Source: Chitinophaga polysaccharea (GTDB lineage Bacteria > Bacteroidota > Bacteroidia > Chitinophagales > Chitinophagaceae). From it: a stretch of 64,000 nt of DNA. Each line of letters opens with the position of its first letter. The stretch's first letter is position 1. The position numbers and the translations under genes were made by a program. Positions 45,753 to 54,649 of the stretch are shown one piece after another. The stretch is taken from assembly GCF_902150045.1 (NCBI RefSeq), contig NZ_CABFVU010000002.1, positions 1 to 64,000 of the forward strand. The letters run 5' to 3'. The notes under the pieces are model-generated. The model saw only the letters and a program-made list of their open reading frames with translations. It made no database searches and had not been told where the DNA came from.

Positions 45753-47198
45753 ATGTTGTATTTGAAGAAGATTATCCCGTTTATGTTGGTGCTATGGTTA
45801 CTGCCAGCTATGTTGGTTGCCCAGAATAATGGGCAGCAGCAACCATCGCGGGAAGAACTGGAGCGAAGAAAGAAGGACCTGCAAAGAGAAATAGATGAGG
45901 CAAATGAACAATTAAAGGAAACCAAGAAATCTACCAGGGAAAGTCTTGGCCAGCTGCGCGCCCTGCGCGACAAGATCACGCTGCGTACCCGTTTGATCAA
46001 TAATATCAATGAGGAGATTAATTTTATCAACGGAGATATTAATACCGCTGCGCGGGATGTGAAAACGTTGCAGAAAGACCTGGACACTCTGAAAGCCCAG
46101 TATGCGCAACTGGTGATCTATGCTTATAAGAACCGCTCTTCTTATGATATGTTGAACTTCGTATTTTCTGCAGAAAGTTTTAATGATGCAGTAAAACGTT
46201 TTCAGTACCTGAAGCAATACCGTGAATACCGCCGCCGCCAGGCAGATAATATCGTGTCTACGCAGGAACAGCTGAACCAGAAGATCCAGAACCTGGAATC
46301 GCAGCGGGTAAGACGCTCTGATGCGCTGAAAACGGAGCAGGAGCAACGTAATACCCTGGAAATAGATAAGAAGGAAAAAGATGAAGTACTGAATAAACTG
46401 AAAGGTCGTGAGAAAGAGCTGGTGGCAGATATTAACCAGCGTAAGAAAGATGCCCAGAAGGTACAACTGGCCATCAGGGCGGTAATCCGCAGGGAAATAG
46501 AAGAGGCCCGCCGTAAGGCTGCGGAAGAAGAAGCTGCCCGTCGTAAAGCCGCAGAAGAAAAACGCAGGCGTGAGGAAGAAGCCCGTAAAGCTGCTGCACT
46601 GGCTGCTGCGGAGAGGGCAAAAGCAGCTGCCGCCAATAATAACAATAACAACGCTGCCAATACACCGGCGCCAACACCGGCCCCTCCGCCGGCAAAAACA
46701 CCGGAGCCGGCGCCTGAACCGGAGAAACCGGCGGCCCGTACAGAGAACGTGCTGGAAGCCACTCCTGAGGCATTAGCATTGTCTGAAAGTTTTGAAGCCA
46801 ATCGTGGTAAACTCCCATGGCCGGTTGATGCCGGTAATATCATCGAGCATTTTGGTATTCACCAGCATGCAGTGATGGAGCATATCCAGGTGCCTTCCGA
46901 TGGTATTGTGATTGCCACCACTAAAGGCGGCGCCGTAAAATCTATATTTGACGGGGAAGTAAAATCCGTGGTAGTGATGCCAGGTTCAGGATATGTAATT
47001 ATTATCCGTCACGGACAATACTTTACCACCTATGTACGTTTGCAAACTACCAGGGTGAAGAAAGGAGATAATGTTAAAACGGGCCAGGTAATTGGTACGG
47101 CCAGCACCAACGATATTGAAAATACCGGTGAGGTGGAACTGCAGATATGGAAAGGCATTACCAAACAGAATCCTGAGCAGTGGATCAGGAGAAGATAA
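45753..47198 (+). CDS. EnvC-like murein hydrolase activator, first tandem copy
   Basis: A 481-residue periplasmic protein. After a signal peptide (about 1-24) comes a long coiled coil (about 30-245), then a Lys/Ala/Pro-rich linker (about 250-340) and a C-terminal LytM domain (about 345-481, starting LPWPVDAGNIIEHFG). The LytM HxxxD motif and the HxH of active M23 peptidases are absent (the latter reads VELQI), as in E. coli EnvC, which activates amidases instead of cutting peptidoglycan. I chose the ATG at 45753 because it starts the signal peptide. The paralogue starts 74 nt downstream. Confidence 0.87.
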   Translation: MLYLKKIIPFMLVLWLLPAMLVAQNNGQQQPSREELERRKKDLQREIDEANEQLKETKKSTRESLGQLRALRDKITLRTRLINNINEEINFINGDINTAARDVKTLQKDLDTLKAQYAQLVIYAYKNRSSYDMLNFVFSAESFNDAVKRFQYLKQYREYRRRQADNIVSTQEQLNQKIQNLESQRVRRSDALKTEQEQRNTLEIDKKEKDEVLNKLKGREKELVADINQRKKDAQKVQLAIRAVIRREIEEARRKAAEEEAARRKAAEEKRRREEEARKAAALAAAERAKAAAANNNNNNAANTPAPTPAPPPAKTPEPAPEPEKPAARTENVLEATPEALALSESFEANRGKLPWPVDAGNIIEHFGIHQHAVMEHIQVPSDGIVIATTKGGAVKSIFDGEVKSVVVMPGSGYVIIIRHGQYFTTYVRLQTTRVKKGDNVKTGQVIGTASTNDIENTGEVELQIWKGITKQNPEQWIRRR

Positions 47199-47223
47199 TT
47201 TAATAGCTGAAACTATACGAGAT

Positions 47224-47257
47224 AAAGCTGAAAGCATTTAAGGATGCTTTCAGCTTT
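47224..47257 (+). terminator. Hairpin between the two EnvC-like genes
   Basis: A perfect 14-bp stem (47224-47237 with 47244-47257, loop TTAAGG). There is no T-tract after it, so it may stabilise the upstream mRNA or reduce read-through to the second copy. Confidence 0.6.
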
Positions 47258-47272
47258 GCGCTTACTAACCAA

Positions 47273-48658
47273 ATGCAATTTTTTTTGAGAAAGTTGATCC
47301 CTCTTTTGATGGCTCTATGGCTATTACCTGCGCTGTTGCATGCTCAGCGGGGTAGTAAGCAATCACGCGCGGCACTGGAAAACCGTAAGCAGGAGTTGTT
47401 AAAAGAAATAGAAGAAGCCAATAAAGCCCTGCAGCAAACAAAGAAATCCACCCGGCAAAATGTAGCCCTGCAGCGGGAACTATTGCAGAAGATTTCTACC
47501 CGCAATGCACAGATCGTTCATATCAACAATGAAATCAGTTTAATAGAAGGAGACATCAGCAATACTAACAGTAACGTACAAACGCTGGAGAAAGAAGTGG
47601 ATTCTCTCCGGGCCAGGTATGCACAACTGGTGGTGTATACTTATAAAACCCGTGACTCTTACAGTGTGCTGAACTTCTTTTTTTCTGCCACCAATTTTAA
47701 TGATGCCATACGCCGCTATCAGTACCTGCAGCAATACCGCGAAAACAGGCGCCGGGATGCAGAGAGCCTGTTGTCTACCAAAGTATTGCTTAGCGAGAAG
47801 CTGGTAGCCCTGCAACAGCAGAAAGCCAGGAAAACAGGGGCGCTGCAAACGGAGCAGCGACAGCGGATAGACCTGCTGGAAGATAAGAAAGAGGCAGATA
47901 AGGCTATTGCACAGCTGAAAGACCAGGAGCAGGAGTTACAGCAGCGTATTAATAAAAATAAGGCTGAAGCCCGCCAGGTAGACCGGGCCATCCAGGATGC
48001 CATCAGGCGGGAAATAGCTGCGGCACAGAAGAGGGCCGCGGCACAAGCGCTGGCCCGCAAAAAGGCTGCAGACGCCCGTCGCCGTGAACAGGCTGCTGCC
48101 CGTAAAAGAGCTGCTATTGCCGCCGCCAGAAAAGTAGGGAAAAAATTACCAGTGAAAGTAGAGAAGGAGGAGAAGGAAGAAGAGGAGGCCCCGTTAGAGA
48201 AAACTTCCAGTGAAGATGCGTTGGTGGCCACTCCGGAGGCGCTTACATTATCGCGCGATTTTGAGTCGAACCGCGGCCGTTTACCCTGGCCGGTTGATGC
48301 AGGCCGTGTGACTGGTCATTTCGGCGCCGGCAGGGTAGGTAAAATTGAAGTGGATCACAATGGCATTATCATCGCCACTGCCAGGGGAGCCGCAGTAAAA
48401 GCCATTTTTGACGGAGAAGTAATTATGGTATTTATGGTACCGGGCGCAGGATATATGGTAACCCTGCGCCACGGAAAATATTTTACCAACTATGTGAGAT
48501 TACTGGATGTTCGTGTTAGCAAGGGTGCTTCTGTAAAACGCGGGCAAACACTTGGTGTAGCCGCTCCGGGTGCAGGTAGCAATGCCGGGGAGATAGAATT
48601 ACAGATTTATCGCAACATGGTGAAACAGAATCCCGAAAAGTGGATACGCGCCCGTTAG
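47273..48658 (+). CDS. EnvC-like murein hydrolase activator, second tandem copy
   Basis: A 461-residue paralogue of the preceding protein, with the same order: signal peptide (about 1-23), coiled coil (about 28-245), basic Ala/Lys/Arg-rich linker (about 245-320) and degenerate LytM domain (about 330-461, LPWPVDAGRVTGHFG). Again the M23 catalytic His residues are lost (HxH reads IELQI). The two copies align over their coiled coils and LytM ends but have different linkers, one Pro-rich and one Lys/Glu-rich. The stop codon TAG overlaps the bshA stop codon on the other strand by 4 nt. Confidence 0.87.
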   Translation: MQFFLRKLIPLLMALWLLPALLHAQRGSKQSRAALENRKQELLKEIEEANKALQQTKKSTRQNVALQRELLQKISTRNAQIVHINNEISLIEGDISNTNSNVQTLEKEVDSLRARYAQLVVYTYKTRDSYSVLNFFFSATNFNDAIRRYQYLQQYRENRRRDAESLLSTKVLLSEKLVALQQQKARKTGALQTEQRQRIDLLEDKKEADKAIAQLKDQEQELQQRINKNKAEARQVDRAIQDAIRREIAAAQKRAAAQALARKKAADARRREQAAARKRAAIAAARKVGKKLPVKVEKEEKEEEEAPLEKTSSEDALVATPEALTLSRDFESNRGRLPWPVDAGRVTGHFGAGRVGKIEVDHNGIIIATARGAAVKAIFDGEVIMVFMVPGAGYMVTLRHGKYFTNYVRLLDVRVSKGASVKRGQTLGVAAPGAGSNAGEIELQIYRNMVKQNPEKWIRAR

Positions 48659-49794
48659 AGCAGCTGTACCTGTTTTTGTAATACTTCTTCGTATAAAGCC
48701 TCGTATTGAGGAATGATATTATCGATGTGGAAGCGCTGCGCCTGTTCCCAGGCACCCTGTCTTACCTGCTCCAGCAGGGCTTCATCTTTCAGCAGTCTTA
48801 TTGCATGGGCAGCCATTCCTTCCACATCTCCCACATTACTCATAAAGCCGGTTTGCCCCGGGATATTTATTTCCGGTAAGCCTCCCGCATTGGAGGAAAG
48901 CACAGGTACCCGTGCAGCCATTGCTTCCAGTGCCGCCAATCCAAAGCTTTCATATTCCGATGGCAGCAGGAACAGGTCACTGATAGACATCACATCTTCC
49001 AGCTGCTCCTGTTTTCCCACAAACCTTACATCTTCACAAATACCCAATTCCCGGCAAAGACATTCGATAGAAGGCCTGTCAGGACCGTCGCCTACCAGCA
49101 GCAGTTTTGCCGGCAGCTCTTTACGTACCCGGGCAAATACCTTTACCACATCAGGTACCCGTTTTACTTTACGGAAGTTGGATACATGCAACAGGATCTT
49201 TTCGCCGTTGGGCGCAATCGCCTGTCTGAAATGAGGCAGTTCCCGGCGGCTGAAGCGTTGAGTATCCACAAAGTTGTAGATGACCGCTATATCCTTTTCA
49301 ATCGGGAAGGATTTATAGGTTTCATCCCGCAGGTTTTCAGAAACGGCGGTAATGGCGTCCGACTCGTTGATGGAGAAGGTTACTACCGGCTCATAGGTTT
49401 TATCCTTACCCACCAGGGTAATATCTGTACCGTGCAGGGTAGTGATAAAAGGTACCGTTCTGCCATGCTTTTTCACGATCTGCTTGGCCATATAGGCGGT
49501 AGATGCGTGTGGAATAGCATAGTGAACATGCAGCAGGTCCAGTTTCTGGTTAATGATAACATCCACCATGGTGCTGCTGAGGGCAGATTCATAGGGAGGA
49601 AAATCAAAAAGTGGATATGTAGGCACCTGAACCTCGTGATAATATATATTAGCGTGAAATGCGTTAAGCCTTACAGGCTGCTGATATGTAATAAAGTGGA
49701 CCATATGGCCTTTATCTGCCAGGGCTTTCCCCAGCTCTGTGGCCAGCACCCCACTACCACCGTACGTAGGGTAACATACTATTCCTATGCGCAT
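48655..49794 (-). CDS. bshA: N-acetyl-alpha-D-glucosaminyl L-malate synthase (bacillithiol biosynthesis)
   Basis: A GT4-family glycosyltransferase of 379 residues that joins N-acetylglucosamine to malate, the first step of bacillithiol synthesis. Diagnostic features are the start MRIGIVCYPTYGGSGVLATELG, HVHYAIPHASTAYMAK, TTLHGTDITLVG, and the C-terminal nucleotide-sugar site PSEYESFGLAALEAMA. The start at 49794 matches the family; the longer frame to 49914 has no similarity to it. bshB and bshC are not nearby. The gene end overlaps the second EnvC-like gene by 4 nt (TTAG read both ways). Confidence 0.92.
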   Translation of the reverse strand: MRIGIVCYPTYGGSGVLATELGKALADKGHMVHFITYQQPVRLNAFHANIYYHEVQVPTYPLFDFPPYESALSSTMVDVIINQKLDLLHVHYAIPHASTAYMAKQIVKKHGRTVPFITTLHGTDITLVGKDKTYEPVVTFSINESDAITAVSENLRDETYKSFPIEKDIAVIYNFVDTQRFSRRELPHFRQAIAPNGEKILLHVSNFRKVKRVPDVVKVFARVRKELPAKLLLVGDGPDRPSIECLCRELGICEDVRFVGKQEQLEDVMSISDLFLLPSEYESFGLAALEAMAARVPVLSSNAGGLPEINIPGQTGFMSNVGDVEGMAAHAIRLLKDEALLEQVRQGAWEQAQRFHIDNIIPQYEALYEEVLQKQVQLL

Positions 49795-49815
49795 GAGTTG
49801 ATTTTTTGCATCCTG

Positions 49816-49823
49816 CAAAGGTA
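49816..49823 (-). promoter_or_regulatory. -7 box of bshA
   Basis: The minus strand reads TACCTTTG, matching TAnnTTTG, 21 nt upstream of the bshA ATG. It supports the start at 49794. Confidence 0.5.
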
Positions 49824-49973
49824 CTAAAAAGCAACACGATATCACATAATGCATAGGAGAGAGGGATGAGCGGTAGCCGGTAATGATATGCCAAAGGAAT
49901 TGACCGCCGGACACCTTTATGCTTTTCTCCTTCTACTTTTTTATTAGTTTTAACCATAAATTAACCTGCTGCA

Positions 49974-51347
49974 ATGAGAAATTATATTGTGCCAATTTTG
50001 TTAGCCTGTACCCTGCCAGCCGTGGCTGTGGCGCAGGAGAAGGATTCAGTGACATTGAGGAAACTAGCTGATGAAGTATTGACCCATAGCATCGCCTACG
50101 AAAACCTCCGGGTGCTCACCAAGCAGATTGGGGGCCGTTTGGCGGGATCTCCGCAAATGGCGGAAGCCGAGCAATGGGGCGTAAAGGCGCTTAAAGCGGC
50201 TGGTGCAGACACCGTTTATCTCCAGGAGTGCATGGTGCCACATTGGGTGCGTGGCGCCAAGGAAGAAGCCCGCATTATCTCCAAACGGCGGGACTTTATA
50301 CCACCGCTGGAAGTGTTGGCCCTGGGTAATTCAGTAGGCAGTGGTCCCGATGGAATAACTGCTCCCGTACTGGAAGTGGCTTCCTTCGACGACCTGGAAG
50401 CTAAGAAGGACCAGGTAAAGGGAAAGATCGTTTTTTATAACTATCACTTTAACCCCACATTTATAAAAACATTTTATTCTTATGGCGATGCCGTAAAATA
50501 TCGTGGCCAGGGCGCCAGCCGGGCTGCGAAGTATGGGGCTTTGGCGGTGATCGTAAGGTCTATGTCGCATGGCGCCAATAATTTCCCGCATACAGGCGCC
50601 ATGCAGTACGACAGTGCCTATCCCAAAATCCCGGCAGTGGCCATCGGACTGGAAGATGCCGACCGTTTGAGCCAGCGTTTGAAGGATGACAACAGCGCCA
50701 GTGTATTTCTTCGTACCAATTGCGAAATGAAGAAAGACACGATCGGGCGTAACGTGATCGCCGAACTGAGAGGCAGTAAACACCCCGACCAGTATATCAC
50801 AGTTGGTGGGCATCTTGATTCATGGGATGTGGCTGAGGGCGCACACGACGATGGCACGGGCTGCGTACAATCCATAGAAGTGCTGCGAGCTTTTAAGGCA
50901 TTGGGCCTAAAGCCGGAACATACCTTGCGCGTAGTGCTGTTTGCCAACGAGGAAAACGGTACCCGTGGCGGCAAGAAGTACGCAGAAGTAGCCAAAACCC
51001 GCGGTGAAAAGCATATTTTTGCCCTGGAAAGCGATGCCGGCGGTTTTACGCCACGGGGTTTCACCACCACCATGGACCCTGCCCTCAAATCCAAAGTGGA
51101 TAGCTGGAAGCCGCTTTTTGCGCCTTATGGCATCTATGATTTTGATGAACCGGGAGGCGGCGTGGACGTGGGGCAGCTGAATGCCGCAATAGGTACGCCT
51201 ATGGCCGAGCTTTCTCCTGATTCCCAACGTTATTTTGATCTTCACCACGCGGCAAATGATGTATTTGAAGCAGTGAATAAAAGAGAACTTGAATTGGGTG
51301 CGTTTGGTATGGCAGGTTTCATTTATCTTGTAGATGAGAATTTCTGA
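49974..51347 (+). CDS. Secreted M28 family aminopeptidase/carboxypeptidase
   Basis: A 457-residue secreted zinc peptidase. The signal peptide is about 1-20 (ending VAVAQ). Residues about 110-240 resemble a protease-associated insert (KGKIVFYNYHFN). The M28 core follows with the zinc-ligand segments VGGHLDSWDVAEGAHDDGTG (H, D, D) and VLFANEENGTRGG (catalytic E-E), then ESDAGGF and a closing LHHAAND with a His ligand. It resembles plasma glutamate carboxypeptidase/aminopeptidases. It is probably co-transcribed with the small membrane protein gene that starts 23 nt downstream. Confidence 0.9.
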   Translation: MRNYIVPILLACTLPAVAVAQEKDSVTLRKLADEVLTHSIAYENLRVLTKQIGGRLAGSPQMAEAEQWGVKALKAAGADTVYLQECMVPHWVRGAKEEARIISKRRDFIPPLEVLALGNSVGSGPDGITAPVLEVASFDDLEAKKDQVKGKIVFYNYHFNPTFIKTFYSYGDAVKYRGQGASRAAKYGALAVIVRSMSHGANNFPHTGAMQYDSAYPKIPAVAIGLEDADRLSQRLKDDNSASVFLRTNCEMKKDTIGRNVIAELRGSKHPDQYITVGGHLDSWDVAEGAHDDGTGCVQSIEVLRAFKALGLKPEHTLRVVLFANEENGTRGGKKYAEVAKTRGEKHIFALESDAGGFTPRGFTTTMDPALKSKVDSWKPLFAPYGIYDFDEPGGGVDVGQLNAAIGTPMAELSPDSQRYFDLHHAANDVFEAVNKRELELGAFGMAGFIYLVDENF

Positions 51348-51370
51348 TCATCCATCACTAAAAACTAACT

Positions 51371-51760
51371 ATGGGCCGGTTTGTCTTTATCATTGTATCT
51401 ATTATTATACTGGTATTGGGCGGTATTTTCTTTTACAAGTACTACTTTGTTTTCGGACAGGGAGTTAAAGCAGGAGAGCTGAATTATTTTGTGCAGAAGG
51501 GATACATCTTTAAAACCTATGAAGGCAAAGTAATCCAGTCGGGATACCGCGGAAAGGTAGCCGGTACGATCCAGTCGAACGAATTCCAGTTTTCCGTAAG
51601 CAGCGAAAGGGTTGCACAGCAATTGATGACAGCGAGCGGGAAAACGGTGGAACTTCACTACAAAGAGTACCTGGGAGCTATTCCGTGGAGAGGGTACAGT
51701 GCTTTTATTGTAGACAGTATTATTTCTATCAAGGATCCAATGAGGCCGGAGCTGCCTTAA
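51371..51760 (+). CDS. Small membrane-anchored protein of unknown function
   Basis: A 129-residue protein with one N-terminal transmembrane helix (about 4-24) followed by a small beta-rich domain: GELNYFVQKGYIFKTYEGKV..., FQFSVSSERVA, and VELHYKEYLGAIPWRGYSAFIV. Similar short Bacteroidota proteins exist, sometimes mislabelled as 6-phosphogluconate dehydrogenase, with which this shares no domain. The function is unknown. It follows the M28 peptidase gene by 23 nt and ends in a terminator. Confidence 0.75.
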   Translation: MGRFVFIIVSIIILVLGGIFFYKYYFVFGQGVKAGELNYFVQKGYIFKTYEGKVIQSGYRGKVAGTIQSNEFQFSVSSERVAQQLMTASGKTVELHYKEYLGAIPWRGYSAFIVDSIISIKDPMRPELP

Positions 51761-51769
51761 AAAATACCA

Positions 51770-51803
51770 GGGAATTACGGCATCGTAATTCCCCTTTTTT
51801 ATT
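51770..51803 (+). terminator. Terminator after the small membrane protein
   Basis: A perfect 10-bp stem (51770-51779 with 51784-51793, loop GCAT) followed by CTTTTTT. The stem begins 10 nt past the stop codon and the T-tract overlaps the end of the convergent methyltransferase gene. Confidence 0.88.
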
Positions 51804-52512
51804 CCTTACCTGCGTATAACAGGAAAATGGCCGGCCGTTTATGAAGGTCGGGCAACTGTTTTTTCCAGTCTTTCACTGTTTTCGTTTTAATATATTCCGT
51901 GGGAGCTGTGATATCTGCTGCAATGCAAAGTTGCGTATAGTCTTTACAGTTATCGAGTATATCTTTCAGCAGCTGGTTATTACGGTAGGGTGTTTCAATA
52001 AACAATTGTGTTTGCTTTTTCCTTTCTGATTCCTGTTCCAGGTCGCGGATCATTTTTGTTCTTTCGGGAGATTTGACAGGCAGGTAGCCAACAAACTGGA
52101 AATTCTGGCCATTCATACCGGAGGCCATGAGGGCCAGCAGCATGGAGTTGGGGCCAATCATGGGAATAACCCTTGCATTGATGGAATGTGCCAGTTGTAC
52201 GATGAGGTGGCCAGGATCTGCGATGGCAGGGCATCCTGCTTCACTGAGGATGCCTATATCTTTTCCTTCGAGTAATAATTTTTTAGCAAGAAGCAGGTCC
52301 GGCGCCTGGTTTTCATTCATAGGCAGCAGTTGCAGGTTATCTATCACGATATTTCTGTCGAGCGATTTCAGGTACCTGCGGGCTGTTCTTTCGTTTTCTA
52401 CATAAAAAACTGATAACCGCTGTACAATAGCGGTAACATAAGCGGGAATACTGAACAGGGCATCGGCGCTCAAAACAGTAGGAACCAGGTACACATAGCC
52501 GGTAGCATTCAT
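51799..52512 (-). CDS. SAM-dependent methyltransferase, RsmI-like (tetrapyrrole methylase family)
   Basis: A 237-residue methyltransferase of the tetrapyrrole methylase fold in the RsmI branch, which 2'-O-methylates 16S rRNA. Visible features are ILSEAGCPAIADPGHLIV (about 88-105, SAM-binding loop), PMIGPNSMLLALMASG, FIETPYRN and the CIAADIT strand. Many Bacteroidota carry this shorter paralogue beside or instead of a full RsmI, so the substrate is uncertain. Its ATG overlaps the stop codon of the EI24 gene by 1 nt (TAATG), so the two are translationally coupled. Confidence 0.85.
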   Translation of the reverse strand: MNATGYVYLVPTVLSADALFSIPAYVTAIVQRLSVFYVENERTARRYLKSLDRNIVIDNLQLLPMNENQAPDLLLAKKLLLEGKDIGILSEAGCPAIADPGHLIVQLAHSINARVIPMIGPNSMLLALMASGMNGQNFQFVGYLPVKSPERTKMIRDLEQESERKKQTQLFIETPYRNNQLLKDILDNCKDYTQLCIAADITAPTEYIKTKTVKDWKKQLPDLHKRPAIFLLYAGKE

Positions 52513-53276
52513 TATTTCAGTCTTTTTGTTTGTAAGTCAATGGTAGCTGCAATTACAGCATAGGAAGGGGCCAGCATCCAGCCCAGTACGGGAATGAGCA
52601 TAAACAGGTAGAATACCATACCATTGCCGATGGCCATGCCCCGGTGCTGGCGGATAAAGTTGATGCTTTCCGACATATTCAGGCGGTGTCTCTCACAGCT
52701 GTAGTCCATCATGGAAAAGCCGTAGAAATAAGATTCAATAAAGAATCCCAGCATCGGGGTGATCCAGCCCAGCACCGGTATAAAGGAAAGCAGTAACAGG
52801 GCTAGTATGGCGCCTGTCTGGTAAACGATATTCCGGCATGACATCTTGATGCCCCGCAGGATATCTTCCCCCAGCTGGGACCAGCTGAAGGGAAAGTCTT
52901 TATGATCCAGTATGGCTTCTGTCTTCTCAGACAAATAAGAAAATACAGGGGAAGCCACTATCAGGAAGAGATACTTAAAATAGGAGAAATACCAGAACAC
53001 GAATACTATCCGGATAGAAAACGCTACCAGGATAAAAAGAAAACTCAGCCAGCTGCTTTCCAGGTCCTGTACCCATTCTGTGATGTGCAGCAGGCGGGTG
53101 AGGTATTCCACAAAATCGCCGGAGTAGCCCCATACAAAGTAAAATCCTGTAAAAAACAACAGGCAATAAATGACTCCCGGAATCAGGATCCATTTCCATA
53201 ACTTATGCTGTAGTATGAATTGATGGGCTTTTCCGTAAGACTGGACTGCCGACAGTACTTCTCTGAATGAAAACAA
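52512..53276 (-). CDS. EI24 domain-containing membrane protein
   Basis: A 254-residue inner-membrane protein with four or more helices and the EI24/CysZ-type pattern: FFIESYFYGFSMMDYSCERHRL, then RQHRGMAIGNGMVFYLFMLIPVLGWMLAPSYAVIAAT at the end. CysZ members transport sulfate; whether this one does is not known. No in-frame ATG is present near the start and the reading frame begins at TTG at 53276, which I take as the start codon. The methyltransferase gene overlaps its stop codon by 1 nt. Confidence 0.8.
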   Translation of the reverse strand: MFSFREVLSAVQSYGKAHQFILQHKLWKWILIPGVIYCLLFFTGFYFVWGYSGDFVEYLTRLLHITEWVQDLESSWLSFLFILVAFSIRIVFVFWYFSYFKYLFLIVASPVFSYLSEKTEAILDHKDFPFSWSQLGEDILRGIKMSCRNIVYQTGAILALLLLSFIPVLGWITPMLGFFIESYFYGFSMMDYSCERHRLNMSESINFIRQHRGMAIGNGMVFYLFMLIPVLGWMLAPSYAVIAATIDLQTKRLK

Positions 53277-53374
53277 CGCCTGAATATTTTATTGTAACTG
53301 AATGTGTATTTTTCCTGGTTTATATGAAAGAGTAGCGAAACTAACGCAAAATTAACAATGATTGTTATGATTTT

Positions 53375-53446
53375 AAATGATTATCCTGATCCGGGAAGAA
53401 TAGCGCAGGTTCTTTTGCTATTTTTCCCGGGTCAGGATAATGATTT
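53375..53446. repeat. Extended imperfect palindrome between porP and EI24
   Basis: About 30-nt arms (53375-53404 and 53417-53446) pair with three mismatches around a 12-nt loop; the core 53380-53404/53417-53441 has two. Both arms contain ATTATCCTGA. It lies between the porP stop (53466) and the EI24 start (53276). It lacks a T-tract, so it is either a stable 3'-end structure of porP or a repeated extragenic palindrome. Confidence 0.8.
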
Positions 53447-53465
53447 CGAAAGGAAGATCGCTGTC

Positions 53466-54479
53466 TTAGAAACGCGGACAGAGGGTTTTATATTTGTTGT
53501 TTTCGTTCCGGGTGTGAATATAGATAAGGGAAATTTCGAGGCCGCCACGGTAGTTGGAGGCTGGCTTCAGGCTCGACACGTTGGTGTCGTAGGTAAGGCC
53601 TATCTGGAAGCCTTTGATTTCAAGGCCTATATAAGGAATAATGGCATCTTTCATCCGGTACCAGCTACCCAGGTAAAAGGTGGTGGGATTATCATCCATA
53701 TCGTTGAGCATAAAGCCATAGGCGCCACCAAAGGTGAATTCGGAAGCTGTGCTTTGTTTCATGTACAGGATACTGGCGTGAAACCTGTCTTGCCCGTTTA
53801 CCGGAACAGAACCGCCCCCGTGTACCGTCCAGCGGTAGCTGAGCCGGTTTTGGGTAAGGTTCATAAATGATTCAGTAGGCTGGGTGATATGGTAATAGGA
53901 AGCGCCCATATAAATATTGGATGCTTCGCCGATGAGGCCGTTGTATAAAATACCGATGTTTGGATCGAAATAGGATATTTTTGGATTTACCAGTGTTTCA
54001 TTACTGGGAATCATTGGATTATAACCGTTGTTATCGATCTGGTTTTCGAACTGCAGTTTGGTATTGTCTATCCTCTTTTGTACCAGCGTTCCCTGAAGGC
54101 CGATAGCCAGGGTATGATTTCCTTCCGGGTCCAGCCCTTTGTGATAGGCCGTGCTGAAGGAAAGGTAACTGGAAGTGAGCGCTCCGCCGCCACTTCTGTC
54201 GTACATCGCCATAAGACCCACCCCCCAGATGTCGGTATAAGAGATCACGTTTTTTAAAATGCCAAAATCAATAGCTGCAGTACCTGTTACAAAGGGAGTG
54301 GAAATGCTCCTCCATTGTGACCTGTAGTTGCCGGATAAACGATAATCTCCTGAAAATAAACCTGTAAATGCTGGGTTAAGGGTTAGCGGCGACGCAAAAA
54401 ACTGCGAGAAGTGCGGGTCCTGCGCCCGTAGAGGATTTAAATAAAGCAATATGGCCAAGAATAGTAAAGCTCTTTTCAT
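53466..54479 (-). CDS. Type IX secretion system membrane protein, PorP/SprF family
   Basis: A 337-residue outer-membrane protein of the PorP/SprF family. The signal peptide is about 1-19 (ending LRAQ). The mature N-terminus DPHFSQFFASPLTLNPAFTGLF is the family hallmark, followed by GNYRSQWRSI and barrel-type strands. Family members work with the type IX secretion system, and SprF-type proteins help secrete and anchor SprB-like adhesins. No large adhesin gene is adjacent, so this is a lone member. The start at 54479 was chosen for the signal peptide. Confidence 0.9.
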   Translation of the reverse strand: MKRALLFLAILLYLNPLRAQDPHFSQFFASPLTLNPAFTGLFSGDYRLSGNYRSQWRSISTPFVTGTAAIDFGILKNVISYTDIWGVGLMAMYDRSGGGALTSSYLSFSTAYHKGLDPEGNHTLAIGLQGTLVQKRIDNTKLQFENQIDNNGYNPMIPSNETLVNPKISYFDPNIGILYNGLIGEASNIYMGASYYHITQPTESFMNLTQNRLSYRWTVHGGGSVPVNGQDRFHASILYMKQSTASEFTFGGAYGFMLNDMDDNPTTFYLGSWYRMKDAIIPYIGLEIKGFQIGLTYDTNVSSLKPASNYRGGLEISLIYIHTRNENNKYKTLCPRF

Positions 54480-54579
54480 ATAATTAAGCTTATAGCATAG
54501 GGTATTATGCAATACGGGTGAAGGTACGCTAATAAAATCACATATCAAATTAAATTCATGTATAAAAATCCCATCAGAT

Positions 54580-54629
54580 AAAAAAACGATAGCAGCTTTG
54601 TTCTTTTTTAAAGATACAAAACTGCTATC
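54580..54629 (-). terminator. Intrinsic terminator after upp
   Basis: GATAGCAG (54588-54595) pairs with CTGCTATC (54622-54629), with a further inner TTTGT/ACAAA pairing. On the minus strand it is followed by a run of about seven T residues. It lies 21 nt past the upp stop. Confidence 0.8.
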
Positions 54630-54649
54630 TGCAAAACGATTATTCTATG

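Noticed and set aside
53358..53870. 170-codon plus-strand frame over the end of the PorP/SprF gene
   Set aside because: It mostly lies opposite a well-supported porP gene and passes through the palindrome; no domain is visible.
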